From assembly GCF_000013005.1 (NCBI RefSeq), contig NC_007722.1, positions 501,501 through 565,500 of the forward strand: DNA of 64,000 nt. Reading direction: 5' to 3'. Shown in pieces: positions 42,916 to 52,236 of the stretch. Both the position numbers and the translations under genes were made by a program. Every line of letters begins with the position of its first letter. The stretch's first letter is position 1. Under the pieces are notes generated by a model. That model was not told where the DNA came from. It did no database searches and saw only the letters and a list, made by a program, of their open reading frames with translations. The DNA comes from Erythrobacter litoralis HTCC2594. GTDB lineage: Bacteria; Pseudomonadota; Alphaproteobacteria; Sphingomonadales; Sphingomonadaceae.

Positions 42916-43611
42916 CTAACCTTCCGCAGGCGAAAGTGGCACCGCCAGGCGATAGCCAACGCCCGGCTCGGTCAGCAGCAATTCCGGATCCGACGGATCG
43001 ATTTCCAGCTTGTCGCGCAACAGCGAGATGTAGCTCCGCAGGTACTGGTTATCGACGGTGGTGTTGCCCCATCCGGCAATCATCAACCGGCGCTGGGTCA
43101 CCACCTGTCCCGAGTTGCGCGCAAGAACCTCGAACAATGCGAACTCCTTGGGCGAGAGATGCACAGGCTCACCCATCAGGGTCAGTTCGCGGCGCTCGAT
43201 ATCGAAGACGATATCGTCGGATACTAGCTTCGTCGGTGTCGCGCCGGAAAGCATCGCCCGGCGGCGCTCGATGACCCTGATCCGGGCGAGCAACTCGTCG
43301 GTTCCAAACGGCTTGTCGACGTAATCGTCGGCACCCTCGTCGAGCGCACGCACCTTGTCGGCTTCGAGATGGCGTGCCGAAAGGATGACGACACTGGCAT
43401 CGGCGCTGCGCTTGATCGGCGCGATCAGTTCGCTGCCATCCACATCGGGCAGGCCGAGGTCGAGCAGGACGAGATCGATCGGGTTGGACTTGATTGCATC
43501 GAGCGCGGCCTTGCCGTCCCCCGCGGTGAGTACGCTGTAACCGCGGGCCGCCAGGACAGGGCGCAGTGCTTCGAGGATCGAAGGTTCGTCATCCACAACG
43601 AGGATGTTCAT
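42916..43611 (-). CDS. KdpE-like response regulator (OmpR family)
   Basis: A 231-aa response regulator. The receiver has acidic VVDDEP, the phospho-acceptor Asp in LVLLDLGLPDVDG and Lys in YVDKPF. The C-terminal winged helix has the OmpR pattern (LSPKEFALFEVLARNSGQVVTQRRL ... YISLLRDKLE ... GVGYRL). It is closest in look to KdpE. Its ATG overlaps the stop of the sensor gene by 4 bp. No kdpFABC genes are here, so the target is not necessarily potassium uptake. Confidence 0.88.
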   Translation of the reverse strand: MNILVVDDEPSILEALRPVLAARGYSVLTAGDGKAALDAIKSNPIDLVLLDLGLPDVDGSELIAPIKRSADASVVILSARHLEADKVRALDEGADDYVDKPFGTDELLARIRVIERRRAMLSGATPTKLVSDDIVFDIERRELTLMGEPVHLSPKEFALFEVLARNSGQVVTQRRLMIAGWGNTTVDNQYLRSYISLLRDKLEIDPSDPELLLTEPGVGYRLAVPLSPAEG

Positions 43612-45104
43612 GCCGCAGCCTCTCGCAGTTCCGGCTCGCGCGCCAGGTCGAGCCGTACGGTGGCGCGGGTGCCGTGCTGTCCATCGACGGGCGATTCGAT
43701 CGCGATCGATCCGTTGGCTGCTTCGATAAAGCCGCGTGCGATGAAGAGGCCGAGCCCGGCGCCGCCATTGGCAGTATTGCGTCCGCTCTTGTGGAACCGC
43801 TTGAAAACCGTGTCCAGTTCATGCGCCGGGATGCCCGGCCCGCGATCGCTGACACTGAGCCGGGCGTACCGTCCCTCGATAGCGATCTCGACTGTGACCG
43901 GGCCGTCGGCACCGCCGAATTTGGCGGCATTGTCGAACAGGTTGAACAGGGCGTTCTCCAGCATTCCTTCATTTCCGGAAACCAGACATCGTTCCCGGGG
44001 GAAATTGCGTTCGAACACCACTTCGGGCTTGCCAGAGCGAACGTGGCGGATGGCCAGCTGGGCGATTTCGGCGAGGTCGACCGTTCCCATGCGAAGTTTC
44101 GAAATTCCCGCCTGGATGCGGCCGACATCGAGCAATTGGTTGGTGTAGCGGTCCAGCCGGTGGCATTGCTCGACAATGGAAACCAGCATTTTATGCCGCT
44201 GTTCTCCATCGAGCGACACGTCGCTTGACTTGAGCGCGCTGGCGGCGGTTTCGATAACGGTGATCGGCGTTCGCAGATCGTGAGACACCGATGCCAGTAT
44301 TGCGTCCTTGAGCTCTTCGCTTCGGGCTGCAGTGCGCGCTTCGGCGAGTTCGTCGAGCAAGAGACACCGTTCGATGGCGACCGCAATCAAGGCAGTTATC
44401 GACTGCAGGCGCAAGGCGACATCTTCCCCCTTGGCGGTATGGACAAGCTGGAATTTGACCAGTCCCAGCGACCCCCGCGCGCCGAGGAGTTCGAGAATCT
44501 TGGCGCGGGACCCGGGCGGATGATCGGTGTTTTCGGCGATCAAGGCGCTGAATGATTCCATCTCGACCTCGCCGGTCGTCGGCCGGACATAGGCATCGCC
44601 GCGCGAGAGATAGACCTTGACGCTTTCCAGCCCCTGCATCGGCAGAGCCCTGTTTATCGCCAGTTCGACATCTTCGAAGCTGATGGCGGATTGCAGCTTG
44701 TCGCTCAGGGTGAGCAGGAACTGCGTCTCTGCGCGTGCCGTCTGCGCATCACTGGCATAATCGCTGAGCCTGCCGACGACGAATCCGACGAGGAGAGCGC
44801 TGACATTGAACGCGACCAGCGGGATGGTTTCGTCGGCAGTGGTGACGCCGAATTGATAGACCGGTTCGCTGAGGAAGAAATTGTAGACGATCGATGCCGC
44901 CACGGCCCCGATGACGGCGCGGGTCATGCCGGAATGGACGGCAATCATGATGACGCCGGTGAGAAACGCCAGAACGGCGGTTATCGGCCGGTCGAAATAT
45001 TGCGCCAGCCATGTGACAAGGGCGGCGATGAAGAACACCCCGAAGTCGATGGCGAGGCTTACCGCGAGGTTGCTGCGTTCCGGGCTTTCGCGAAGGAGAG
45101 ACAT
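43608..45104 (-). CDS. KdpD-like sensor histidine kinase lacking the N-terminal KdpD domain
   Basis: A 498-aa membrane kinase: four helices near the N-terminus (DUF4118-type, SLAIDFGVFFIAAL ... LVGFVVGRL), a GAF-like middle, then HisKA with SHDLRTPIT and an HATPase domain (NALFNLFDNAAKFG, DRGPGIP, GGAGLGLFIARG). It keeps the C-terminal half of KdpD but lacks the about 370-residue cytosolic KdpD/Usp part that senses K+ and c-di-AMP. An upstream GTG at 45143 would add 13 residues; neither start has a good ribosome binding site. It is co-translated with the KdpE-like regulator. Confidence 0.85.
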   Translation of the reverse strand: MSLLRESPERSNLAVSLAIDFGVFFIAALVTWLAQYFDRPITAVLAFLTGVIMIAVHSGMTRAVIGAVAASIVYNFFLSEPVYQFGVTTADETIPLVAFNVSALLVGFVVGRLSDYASDAQTARAETQFLLTLSDKLQSAISFEDVELAINRALPMQGLESVKVYLSRGDAYVRPTTGEVEMESFSALIAENTDHPPGSRAKILELLGARGSLGLVKFQLVHTAKGEDVALRLQSITALIAVAIERCLLLDELAEARTAARSEELKDAILASVSHDLRTPITVIETAASALKSSDVSLDGEQRHKMLVSIVEQCHRLDRYTNQLLDVGRIQAGISKLRMGTVDLAEIAQLAIRHVRSGKPEVVFERNFPRERCLVSGNEGMLENALFNLFDNAAKFGGADGPVTVEIAIEGRYARLSVSDRGPGIPAHELDTVFKRFHKSGRNTANGGAGLGLFIARGFIEAANGSIAIESPVDGQHGTRATVRLDLAREPELREAAA

Positions 45105-45185
45105 GGTGGGCTGATAGCCAAATTCCGCGCGCTCGGCATCCACGCGATTTTTATGCTCGCAGCCGGTCGGTCCGGGACGGCCGCT

Positions 45186-46529
45186 TCACTCCCGCCACGC
45201 CCCCAGTTTGACCGAGCCCGCCATCATCAGGCCGTAGATCGCCATCGCGGCGGCGGCGGCGATGTAGATGCCGTCGAGGCCGCATTCCAGCCGGAAGCCG
45301 AGCCACCAGCCGCCGCCCAGCGCCAGCGCCACGCGCGCGATCGTCGCGGCGACCGGCCAGAACATGTAGCCCGCGCCCTGGCTGGCGAAATAGAGCGCCA
45401 GGCCGAGGCCCTGGAAAGCGTAGAACGGGCCGACAATGCGGACGTAGGAGCGCGCTGCGGCGAATGCCTCCGGGTCCTGCGTGAAGGCGCCGATGAAGCG
45501 GTCGGGGAACAGCGTCAGCAGCGCGCCGACCACGCCCGCCAGCGCCGCGGCCATAGCGCCGCCGGTCCAGCCGATCCGCTCCGCCCGGGCGATGTCGCCA
45601 GCGCCGATGGCAAGCCCCACCAGCGAAGTCATCGCCGCGCCGATGCCGAACACCAGCGGGATCAGCAGGAACTCGATCCGCGAGCCGATGCCGTAGCCCG
45701 CCAGCGCCGCTTCGCCGAAGCGGGCGATCATGGCGGTCAGGCTGAGGATGATGAGGATGGTCAGGAGCGGCGAGAGCGAGGCGGGCGCGGCGACCGCGAA
45801 GATATCGCGAAACAGCCGCCGCTCGAACACCAGCGCGCCGCGCTCCAGCCGGATGATGCGCCCGGGGCGGGTCAGCAGGAACAGCATGACGGTGCTGACG
45901 AGGAAGCCGGTCGCCACCGCCGAGACCGCCGCCCCGGCAATGCCCAGGCGCGGCGCGCCGAGCAGGCCGAGCACCAGCACGGCGGTCAGCGGGACTTGCA
46001 CGAAGGCGCCCAGCACCATCAGCGCGGCGGGCGTCTTCATGTCGCCCATCCCGCGAAACACCGCGCCGGTCACGCCGAGCAGCCACAGGAACAGCCCGCC
46101 GCTGAACAGGATCAGGCAATAGCTCGCCGCCTGGCCGAGGATGATGCCGCTGCCGCCGAGGAAGCGCAGCAGGCTCTCGCCCGCGGCCAGGAACAGCAGC
46201 AGGAACAGCGCCGAGCCGCCCGCGCAGATCGCCAGCGCGTGCCAGATCAGCCGGTTCGCCGCCTCGCTGTCGCCCCTGCCGAGCGCGCGGGCGATGGAGG
46301 ACGTCACCGCCCCGCCGACCGCGCCGCCGGCCATGGCCTGAGTCAGCATCAGCAGCGGGAAGGACAGCGCGATCGCCGCCAGCGAGACGGTGCCGAGCTG
46401 GCCGATGATCCATACTTCGCCGAGGCTGACGAAGGACTGGATCATGAAGGCCAGCGAATTGGGTGTCGCCATGCGCACCAGCAGCGGCCCGGGCGGGTCG
46501 GTCAGGAACAGGCGTGTCCGAACATCCAT
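45186..46529 (-). CDS. MATE family efflux transporter
   Basis: A 447-aa inner-membrane protein with twelve predicted helices in two homologous halves, of the MATE Na+/H+-coupled multidrug efflux family. The N-terminal PNSLAFMIQSFVSLGEVWIIGQLGTVSLAAIALSFPL and the paired repeat in the second half are typical. The ATG at 46529 follows an AGGG. It shows no link to neighbours. Substrate unknown. Confidence 0.9.
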   Translation of the reverse strand: MDVRTRLFLTDPPGPLLVRMATPNSLAFMIQSFVSLGEVWIIGQLGTVSLAAIALSFPLLMLTQAMAGGAVGGAVTSSIARALGRGDSEAANRLIWHALAICAGGSALFLLLFLAAGESLLRFLGGSGIILGQAASYCLILFSGGLFLWLLGVTGAVFRGMGDMKTPAALMVLGAFVQVPLTAVLVLGLLGAPRLGIAGAAVSAVATGFLVSTVMLFLLTRPGRIIRLERGALVFERRLFRDIFAVAAPASLSPLLTILIILSLTAMIARFGEAALAGYGIGSRIEFLLIPLVFGIGAAMTSLVGLAIGAGDIARAERIGWTGGAMAAALAGVVGALLTLFPDRFIGAFTQDPEAFAAARSYVRIVGPFYAFQGLGLALYFASQGAGYMFWPVAATIARVALALGGGWWLGFRLECGLDGIYIAAAAAMAIYGLMMAGSVKLGAWRE

Positions 46530-46644
46530 CAACCCTGTCGCCCCTTCCTGCTTGCGCCATGCCTAGGGGTGGTCCGGCTCGGTTGCAAAACGAAACTGCG
46601 CGCTTGCCAATGGCGGGGCTGTTTCGCCAGTCTTGCGCGCAAAT

Positions 46645-48165
46645 CTAGGCGGCGAACCGCGCGCGGTGGAAGGCGCGGTCGGCCTCGAGCTGGCTGCGCT
46701 CGACCCAGGTCGAATGCGTCCCGCTGCAGATCTTGTGCGGCAGCGCCAGGCGACAGATAGGCCCCTTGGTGATGTCCGAGGCATCGAGGATCGCGCACTC
46801 GCTGGAGCCGCTATTCTCGTCGATCAGGAGCGTCACCAAGTACCCATCGTCCTCGTCCGTGCCACCTTGACGCGGCACCATCGGGCTCTCGCTCGCATAG
46901 ACCCCCTCGGGCAGTTCATAGACCTGCTCCTCGCCGGTCTGCGTGTCGTGGCGGACATAGCCGTTGAACAGGAACCAGCCCGGCTTGGTCGTCGTCGACC
47001 AGACATAGCGGCTCGGCCGCATCGCGAAGCGCGGATTGATCGTGCCGAACTCGACGATCCGTTCGTTCAGCCGCTCCTCGCGCGTCTCCCCGGTTGCAAG
47101 GTTGAAGCGCCAGCGGTGCAGGCGGCACTCGAAACTGTGCTCGTCGACATAGGCCATCATATGCGCATACTGGCCGAATTCCTCGAGCGGCTGGGGCATC
47201 GGGTTGGACTGGTGATAGCCCTCCAGCACCACTTCGACGGAGCCGTCCTCCGCCGTCTCTTCCCAGGCATTGGTCCAGTGCAGCACGAAGGTCGGCTCGG
47301 CCTCGAACCAGCGGATGTCCTCCGGCCCGCCATGCCGCGGGATCAGCGCAAAGCGCGTCGGCAGCCCCTCGTGCAGCCGCGCCGCATGGATATCGCGCTG
47401 CAGCAGGTCCTCGTCCCAGAACAGCGGCATGTCGTTGAGGATCGACCAGTTTTTCGTGATCGCCATGTCGTGCGGCAGGCGCGGACCGGGCAGCGGCACC
47501 GGCACGTAATGCGCGAGGCGACCGGCGCGGTCGACCACGCCGTAATGCATGTAGGGCGCGTGCTTCGAATAGTTGAAGAACATCAGCTCGCCGGTCGCTT
47601 CGTCGACCTTGGGATGCGCGGAAATCCCGTCGAGCGGGCCCCATGGCGCCTTGCCGAGATTCTCCAGCGTCTCCGGATCGAGCATCCACGCCTCGCCGCA
47701 TTGATAGAGCGTGGCATAGGCGACACCGGCATGGACGATGATGTCGGTGCTGCCGGTATCCTTGAGGCCGCCATGCGCCCCGAAACCGGGCCGCTCGCTG
47801 GTGCCCGCCGGGTCCATCAACCCGCCCCACAGGCTGCGCCCCGCCACCTGCTCCGCCTCGAAACACTGTGTGCGCACGAAGCGGTTGCGATAGCTCGCCA
47901 TGCCGCCGGAAATGCCGACCTGGTGGATCATCGCATCCCCGTCGAACGGATGATGCCGCCCCAGCGGCTGGTGCACCTGGTTCTCGGTATTGCGCAGGTA
48001 GATGCCGTCGATGTCGGCAGGAATTTCGCCCTCGATCACGTCGAGCGCATCGACATCGACCTCTTCATGCAACGGCGTCCACGCGCCGGAGAGATAGGGA
48101 TGGTTCGACGGCTCGAGCGTCGTGCGGACGGGTGGCTGGCGGGTGATGGTGGGCGATGATGGCAT
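46645..48165 (-). CDS. Carotenoid oxygenase family protein
   Basis: A 506-aa seven-bladed propeller dioxygenase. Four iron-ligand His candidates are seen in order: ISAHPK, LPHDMAI, EGYHQSN and, at the C-terminus, SGTHSTW. Members cleave carotenoids or, in sphingomonads, lignin-derived stilbenes, so both substrates are possible. The ATG at 48165 gives the natural N-terminus (the frame stays open to 48270). There are no carotenoid genes directly adjacent. Confidence 0.88.
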   Translation of the reverse strand: MPSSPTITRQPPVRTTLEPSNHPYLSGAWTPLHEEVDVDALDVIEGEIPADIDGIYLRNTENQVHQPLGRHHPFDGDAMIHQVGISGGMASYRNRFVRTQCFEAEQVAGRSLWGGLMDPAGTSERPGFGAHGGLKDTGSTDIIVHAGVAYATLYQCGEAWMLDPETLENLGKAPWGPLDGISAHPKVDEATGELMFFNYSKHAPYMHYGVVDRAGRLAHYVPVPLPGPRLPHDMAITKNWSILNDMPLFWDEDLLQRDIHAARLHEGLPTRFALIPRHGGPEDIRWFEAEPTFVLHWTNAWEETAEDGSVEVVLEGYHQSNPMPQPLEEFGQYAHMMAYVDEHSFECRLHRWRFNLATGETREERLNERIVEFGTINPRFAMRPSRYVWSTTTKPGWFLFNGYVRHDTQTGEEQVYELPEGVYASESPMVPRQGGTDEDDGYLVTLLIDENSGSSECAILDASDITKGPICRLALPHKICSGTHSTWVERSQLEADRAFHRARFAA

Positions 48166-48247
48166 GGCGCGGCGGGTCCTCTCTCGGGCAAGAGGGTAGC
48201 GCGCGGGGGGAGGGAGGGGAAGGGAGGCTAGGTCTCCGCTACCTACG

Positions 48248-48646
48248 TCACTTCTTCTCATCCGCCTCATTGGCAGAAAAGAGAAACGAATTTAGCCGGT
48301 TTGTCAGGTCAGGCTCGTCCAACTGGCATTCCCAAATCTCTAAGACCTCCCAGCCAGCACTAATCAGCGCGCTTCGATTCTTTTCATCGCGTAGCCGATT
48401 CATTTCGAACTTGGCGTTCCAAAACGCAGAATTGCTCGAGGGTTTTCTAGCGATTGAGCAATGAGGGTCCTGATGTTGGTGCCAAAAACAGCCATGAACA
48501 AATATGGCCTTGCGAAGGCCAATGTAGGCGAGATCAGGTTTCCCTGGTAAGTCTGCTCGATGAAGGCGGAAGCCAGGTCTAATCCTGTGAGCAGCACGCC
48601 TTACCACAAGTTCAGGACGCGTATTTTTCGACTTCGAACCACGCAT
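48248..48646 (-). CDS. vsr: Very-short-patch-repair endonuclease Vsr
   Basis: Nicks DNA at T:G mismatches that arise when 5-methylcytosine deaminates. It has LHRADLPGKPDLAYIGLRKAIFVHGCFWHQH and the C-terminal GWEVLEIWECQL. The first ATG is at 48646, giving 132 aa. The conserved N-terminal segment seems to begin earlier, because codons just upstream in the same frame read SKEKRSRI. That matches the RSxxM helix of the family but has no ATG, GTG or TTG. It is the third gene of the restriction-modification operon, 51 bp after the methyltransferase. Confidence 0.9.
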   Translation of the reverse strand: MRGSKSKNTRPELVVRRAAHRIRPGFRLHRADLPGKPDLAYIGLRKAIFVHGCFWHQHQDPHCSIARKPSSNSAFWNAKFEMNRLRDEKNRSALISAGWEVLEIWECQLDEPDLTNRLNSFLFSANEADEKK

Positions 48647-48697
48647 GATGCGTGATCGCTTCTCTTTAGAAACAAAAATCAGCCACGTGGCCGGTTA

Positions 48698-50080
48698 TCA
48701 GTACCCCGCTTTGGAAAGCAAGCTGTCAAAGTGCACGCCAATCGCCTCGGCAAGTTTAACGGGGACCGCATTCCCGATCTGGGTGTACTTAGGAACTTCG
48801 CGCTCGAAAATACCGGCGCGCGGGTTCCCTGCCCGCCTCAAACCCCCAGTCGTGCGCTTTCCAACGAATTGATAATTGTCTGGGAAAGTCTGCAGGCGAG
48901 CCCATTCTCTGACAGAGAGAGACCGAGGTTGCGAATAATGTACGTAGTCGTCGGCCAAAGAGCATGCGGTTATTGTTGGGCCATGATTGTTCCACCGTCT
49001 TGGCAGGACCCGTTGCGCAAACTTCTTAGTACGAAATTCGACGGGAATCTCCCCGTCGTTCTCGATCATGGCCGAAAATTTTCTCACAACCTTTTCGGAA
49101 TGCTTACTGAATTCTTGCTCGTGAAGCTCGGCGAACGCTCGAGAGAGATCATCGGGCCTGAAATAATTCTGCCATTTGCCTTTGGCTGCCCTCGGATAAG
49201 AATGCGTCGCAAGACCGCCGTGGAAATCTTGCGAAAGCAATCGACGAGAAATTTCTCGATCCTCTAAGTCACCGAATACCTCTTCCAAGTCAGGAGGCGA
49301 TTCACCGTGAGGAGGTAACATTCGTGCCCTCACTGCATCCTGACAATCTTCTGTCGGCGCTATTGCTGAACCCAGGGCGTCAACCAAATCGGATCGAAAG
49401 CCGACGATCAATACTCGAGGCCTGTTTTGCGGTACGCCATAATCCTTAGCATGCACCAGCTTCCATCGCACAAGGTAGCCATGCTGCTGTCCCAGCCGCT
49501 TAAATCGACCGTAGACGTCGTCCCAAATTTCGCCCTTGCGACCTTCAGACGTCCACCGTGAAGAAAGCAGTCCCTTCACATTCTCGAAGAGAAAAATTCG
49601 GGGCCGTAATTCTTCGATGACTGAGGCCATATTCTCGTACAATCTGTTCGACGGAATTTGCGCCTTGTCGACCGAATACGCTCTTCGATGACCGATTCCA
49701 GAGTATCCTTGACAAGGAGGGCCGCCAGCAAGAACGTCGAGAGTGCTTTTCGATCCAAAGTTCAGTCCGACGTTTAGGCTTTCCAAATGTCGCTTTAGCT
49801 TTGCTAACCGCTCACGGTCCAGTTCCAGCACGTCGGCTGAGTGCAATTCGGTCCTACGATTAAAAGGAATGCCCGCGATTGGATGTTCACGGTTCGCAAG
49901 GTAGGTCGCGCGCGCGTCATTATTCAATTCGTTCACGAAAACCGGGCGGAAGCCAGCCTGCTCGAATCCAAGTGAGAGGCCGCCGCAACCCGCAAACAGG
50001 TCGACCATCGAACGCCCCCCAAGCTCATGCGGGACGGATTTGTTGGATACCTTAGTGTCATCGATCTTTTCGAGAAGCAT
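48698..50080 (-). CDS. C5-cytosine DNA methyltransferase
   Basis: A 460-aa cytosine-C5 methyltransferase. Motif I is DLFAGCGGLSLGFEQAG (about 27-43), motif IV GGPPCQGYSG with catalytic Cys123, motif VI ENVKG, motif VIII QNRPRV, motif IX SVREWARLQTFPDNY and motif X QIGNAVPVKLAEAIG. The target-recognition region between VIII and IX is long. The cassette is clearly lower in GC than the flanks, implying horizontal transfer. It lies 54 bp after the endonuclease gene and 51 bp before vsr. Recognition sequence unknown. Confidence 0.95.
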   Translation of the reverse strand: MLLEKIDDTKVSNKSVPHELGGRSMVDLFAGCGGLSLGFEQAGFRPVFVNELNNDARATYLANREHPIAGIPFNRRTELHSADVLELDRERLAKLKRHLESLNVGLNFGSKSTLDVLAGGPPCQGYSGIGHRRAYSVDKAQIPSNRLYENMASVIEELRPRIFLFENVKGLLSSRWTSEGRKGEIWDDVYGRFKRLGQQHGYLVRWKLVHAKDYGVPQNRPRVLIVGFRSDLVDALGSAIAPTEDCQDAVRARMLPPHGESPPDLEEVFGDLEDREISRRLLSQDFHGGLATHSYPRAAKGKWQNYFRPDDLSRAFAELHEQEFSKHSEKVVRKFSAMIENDGEIPVEFRTKKFAQRVLPRRWNNHGPTITACSLADDYVHYSQPRSLSVREWARLQTFPDNYQFVGKRTTGGLRRAGNPRAGIFEREVPKYTQIGNAVPVKLAEAIGVHFDSLLSKAGY

Positions 50081-50134
50081 GCCACACCCTCTTTATGTGA
50101 TGCGGGCACAAATCGCGAACAAAGACGGTGCCTG

Positions 50135-50992
50135 TCAAGGCGTCAGGCCTCTGATGCGTCCATTATCGACAAGGTTTTTGATATGGGTGCGGACGTCAAG
50201 ATCGAACGCATGCTTGAAAACTCGTTTGAAGATTTCTGGTATGCTTTCGGCTACGCCATTCTGCGATGGTCGTCCCCAATAGTTGCCCCCAGACAACGAA
50301 TGCACGCGGTGAACCTGCATGGAATTTGGTTTGACTACCTTTTTCCCAGTAGGTACCGTCACGAAACTATAGGTGAAATCAGCGAAGTCATCTAAATCTA
50401 CCCCGTCAACCCCAATCTTCACACTGTGAGATTTCACGTCTCTGAATTGGTAAACCATGTCCCACAGCATAGGGATTTGTGCATTGTCGTTCCAATTCGT
50501 CTTACACTGAATACTGTGGACCGAGGTGAGCCGCAGGTTTTGTGATATTAGTTCATTGAACCTGTCACGCTCATATATGCCATTAATCAGCTCTTGATTG
50601 CGTGGTAATACGATACCGGTCAGATCGGACTCTGTGTTTGTCCTTACATTCTTATACGTAATGGTCATGGCGTTTGACACCACGTTTGGCACGAGCGCCT
50701 TTGATTGCTTCATGACGACCGCGCGTGTGTCTGTAAGAACCGTATTGAGATACCAGCATATGAGGCCTTCCCAAGCTGCGCCGCCGCCAGATAAGCTACT
50801 CTGGTCTCGGCCTGCAGATCCAGTAAGGGCAAAAACCTCTGCTAATTTAGACCCAAGATCGTAGATGGCTTTTGGGTCGGTCATGTCTCTCGTGATGTCA
50901 CTGATAGCTGAGCCCCACACTTCACGGCAGAGCGAGAAAGTCCTCATCCTGTAAACAGCAGCCATCGCTTCCTGACGAAGCCCTTCTATCAT
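50135..50992 (-). CDS. Type II restriction endonuclease (PD-(D/E)xK-like)
   Basis: A 285-aa protein, which I judge to be the cognate endonuclease of the adjacent C5 methyltransferase. It has an acidic TESDLTG (Asp123) followed by SIQCKTNWND (Gln162, Lys164), consistent with a D...QxK catalytic core, and a strongly conserved-looking NAQIPMLWDMVYQ segment. The family cannot be named from sequence alone. The ATG at 50992 follows AAGGGAAG. It is first in the endonuclease-methyltransferase-vsr operon and shares its low GC and different codon use. Confidence 0.8.
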   Translation of the reverse strand: MIEGLRQEAMAAVYRMRTFSLCREVWGSAISDITRDMTDPKAIYDLGSKLAEVFALTGSAGRDQSSLSGGGAAWEGLICWYLNTVLTDTRAVVMKQSKALVPNVVSNAMTITYKNVRTNTESDLTGIVLPRNQELINGIYERDRFNELISQNLRLTSVHSIQCKTNWNDNAQIPMLWDMVYQFRDVKSHSVKIGVDGVDLDDFADFTYSFVTVPTGKKVVKPNSMQVHRVHSLSGGNYWGRPSQNGVAESIPEIFKRVFKHAFDLDVRTHIKNLVDNGRIRGLTP

Positions 50993-51255
50993 CTTCTTCC
51001 CTTTCGCCGGATACTCTAGCGCGGCCTGCGACCCCCGCAAGCGCTAAGCGTTGCCGGACCCCCGCCTGCGCGGGGGCGCTAAGTGCCTCGCACGGCGCGT
51101 TTTCCTACATCATCATCGCGGGCTATATTCGCATCGGCTCTTTCATACCGTCGATCCTCCCGAAACCGCGCGCAGCGGGGCAAACTTTTGGGTTTTGAAT
51201 CTCTCCATGCGCAAAGTTCGTAAACTTAGCGGCATCGTCACGCTGCGACTCGGAA
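50993..51255. other. Gap between R-M cassette and tesB
   Basis: This 263-bp region holds the upstream side of the restriction operon and the 3' side of tesB. A hairpin repeat CCCCCGC-CTGC-GCGGGGG lies near 51059-51076, of the intergenic palindrome kind common in this group. GC content is mixed, marking the edge of the acquired cassette. No attachment site or tRNA is visible. Confidence 0.45.
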
Positions 51256-52182
51256 CTATTTGGACTTCCGCTTCCGCATCATCCCTTCCTGCGCGACGCT
51301 GGCGACAAGCTCTCCGCGCTGGTTGAAGATGCGCCCGAGGTTCATGCCGCGGCCCGATCCGCTCCACGGGCTTTGCGTGGCGTAGAGCAGCCATTCGTCG
51401 GCGCGGGCGGGGCGGTGGAACCACAGCGCGTGGTCGAGGCTCGCGCCGACCAGTTCGCCGCGCATCCAGCTGAGGCCGTGGGGCAGGGCGCTGGTGCCGA
51501 GCAGCGTGTAATCGCTGGCATAGCTGATGATCGCGCGGTGCAGCTGTGGATCGTCCGGCAGCGGGGCGACCGTCCTGAACCAGCTGTGCGCGCGCGGCTC
51601 GCTCGGTTCGCGGTTCATCCAGTGCAGCCGGTCGCAGGTGCGCATGTCGATCGGGCGCGGGCGCAGCATCATGTTGCGCTGGGCTTCGGAGAGCTTGTCG
51701 CCGGCCTTCTCGGCGATCTCGCGGCGGACCTCCATGTCGCTGCGCAAGTCGTCCGGGGCGGGGACGTCGGGCATGGGCGCATCCTCGTGCTCCATGCCGT
51801 CTTCCGGGGCCTGGAAGCTGGCGGTGAGGTTGAGGATCGGGGTGCTGGTGCCGTCCTCGTTCTCCTGGCTTGCGACGACGCGGCGGTTGGCGAAGCTGCG
51901 GCCGTCGAAATCGCGCTCGATGCGGTATTCGATCGGCGGGCCTTCCTTGCCGCCGCGCAGGAAATAGGCGTGGAGCGAGTGGGCCTGTTTGCCGTCGGTG
52001 CCAGAGCCTCCGACCGTGGCCTGCGCCGCCTGCAGCGCCTGCGCGATGACCTGCCCGCCGAAGACCCGGCCCGTGCCGCCCTTCTGCGGCCGGCCCTGGT
52101 AGACGTCGGTCGCGCGTTTCTCGACCGTCAGCAGCTTGACCAGGCCGCCGACGAGTTTTTCGGGAGGGACGGTATCACTCAT
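51256..52182 (-). CDS. tesB: Acyl-CoA thioesterase II
   Basis: A 308-aa double-hotdog thioesterase hydrolysing medium/long-chain acyl-CoA. TesB features are GRVFGGQVIAQALQAA at the N-terminus, HSLHAYFLRGG, and in the second half SYASDYTLLGTSALPHG and SLDHALWFHRP. The ATG at 52182 begins the mature protein. It ends close to the R-M gap and converges on nothing. Expected in cytoplasmic lipid turnover. Confidence 0.94.
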   Translation of the reverse strand: MSDTVPPEKLVGGLVKLLTVEKRATDVYQGRPQKGGTGRVFGGQVIAQALQAAQATVGGSGTDGKQAHSLHAYFLRGGKEGPPIEYRIERDFDGRSFANRRVVASQENEDGTSTPILNLTASFQAPEDGMEHEDAPMPDVPAPDDLRSDMEVRREIAEKAGDKLSEAQRNMMLRPRPIDMRTCDRLHWMNREPSEPRAHSWFRTVAPLPDDPQLHRAIISYASDYTLLGTSALPHGLSWMRGELVGASLDHALWFHRPARADEWLLYATQSPWSGSGRGMNLGRIFNQRGELVASVAQEGMMRKRKSK

Positions 52183-52236
52183 GCCACGCCTCCTGCGGGG
52201 AAGGCGCGGCGAGGTCAATCCGGTCTGTGCAAGGTC

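Noticed and set aside
44691..46760. A 689-codon open frame on the plus strand across the sensor kinase and MATE genes
   Set aside because: It spans two well-supported genes and reads as Arg/Gln/Ala-rich antisense sequence.
48166..51255. Integrase, transposase or attachment site flanking the restriction cassette
   Set aside because: I searched both flanks by eye and found no such gene, tRNA or direct repeat. Transfer is inferred from base composition alone.
51051..51326. A 91-codon open frame on the plus strand beside the restriction cassette
   Set aside because: It runs through the hairpin repeat and antisense into tesB, with no domain and no good ribosome binding site.
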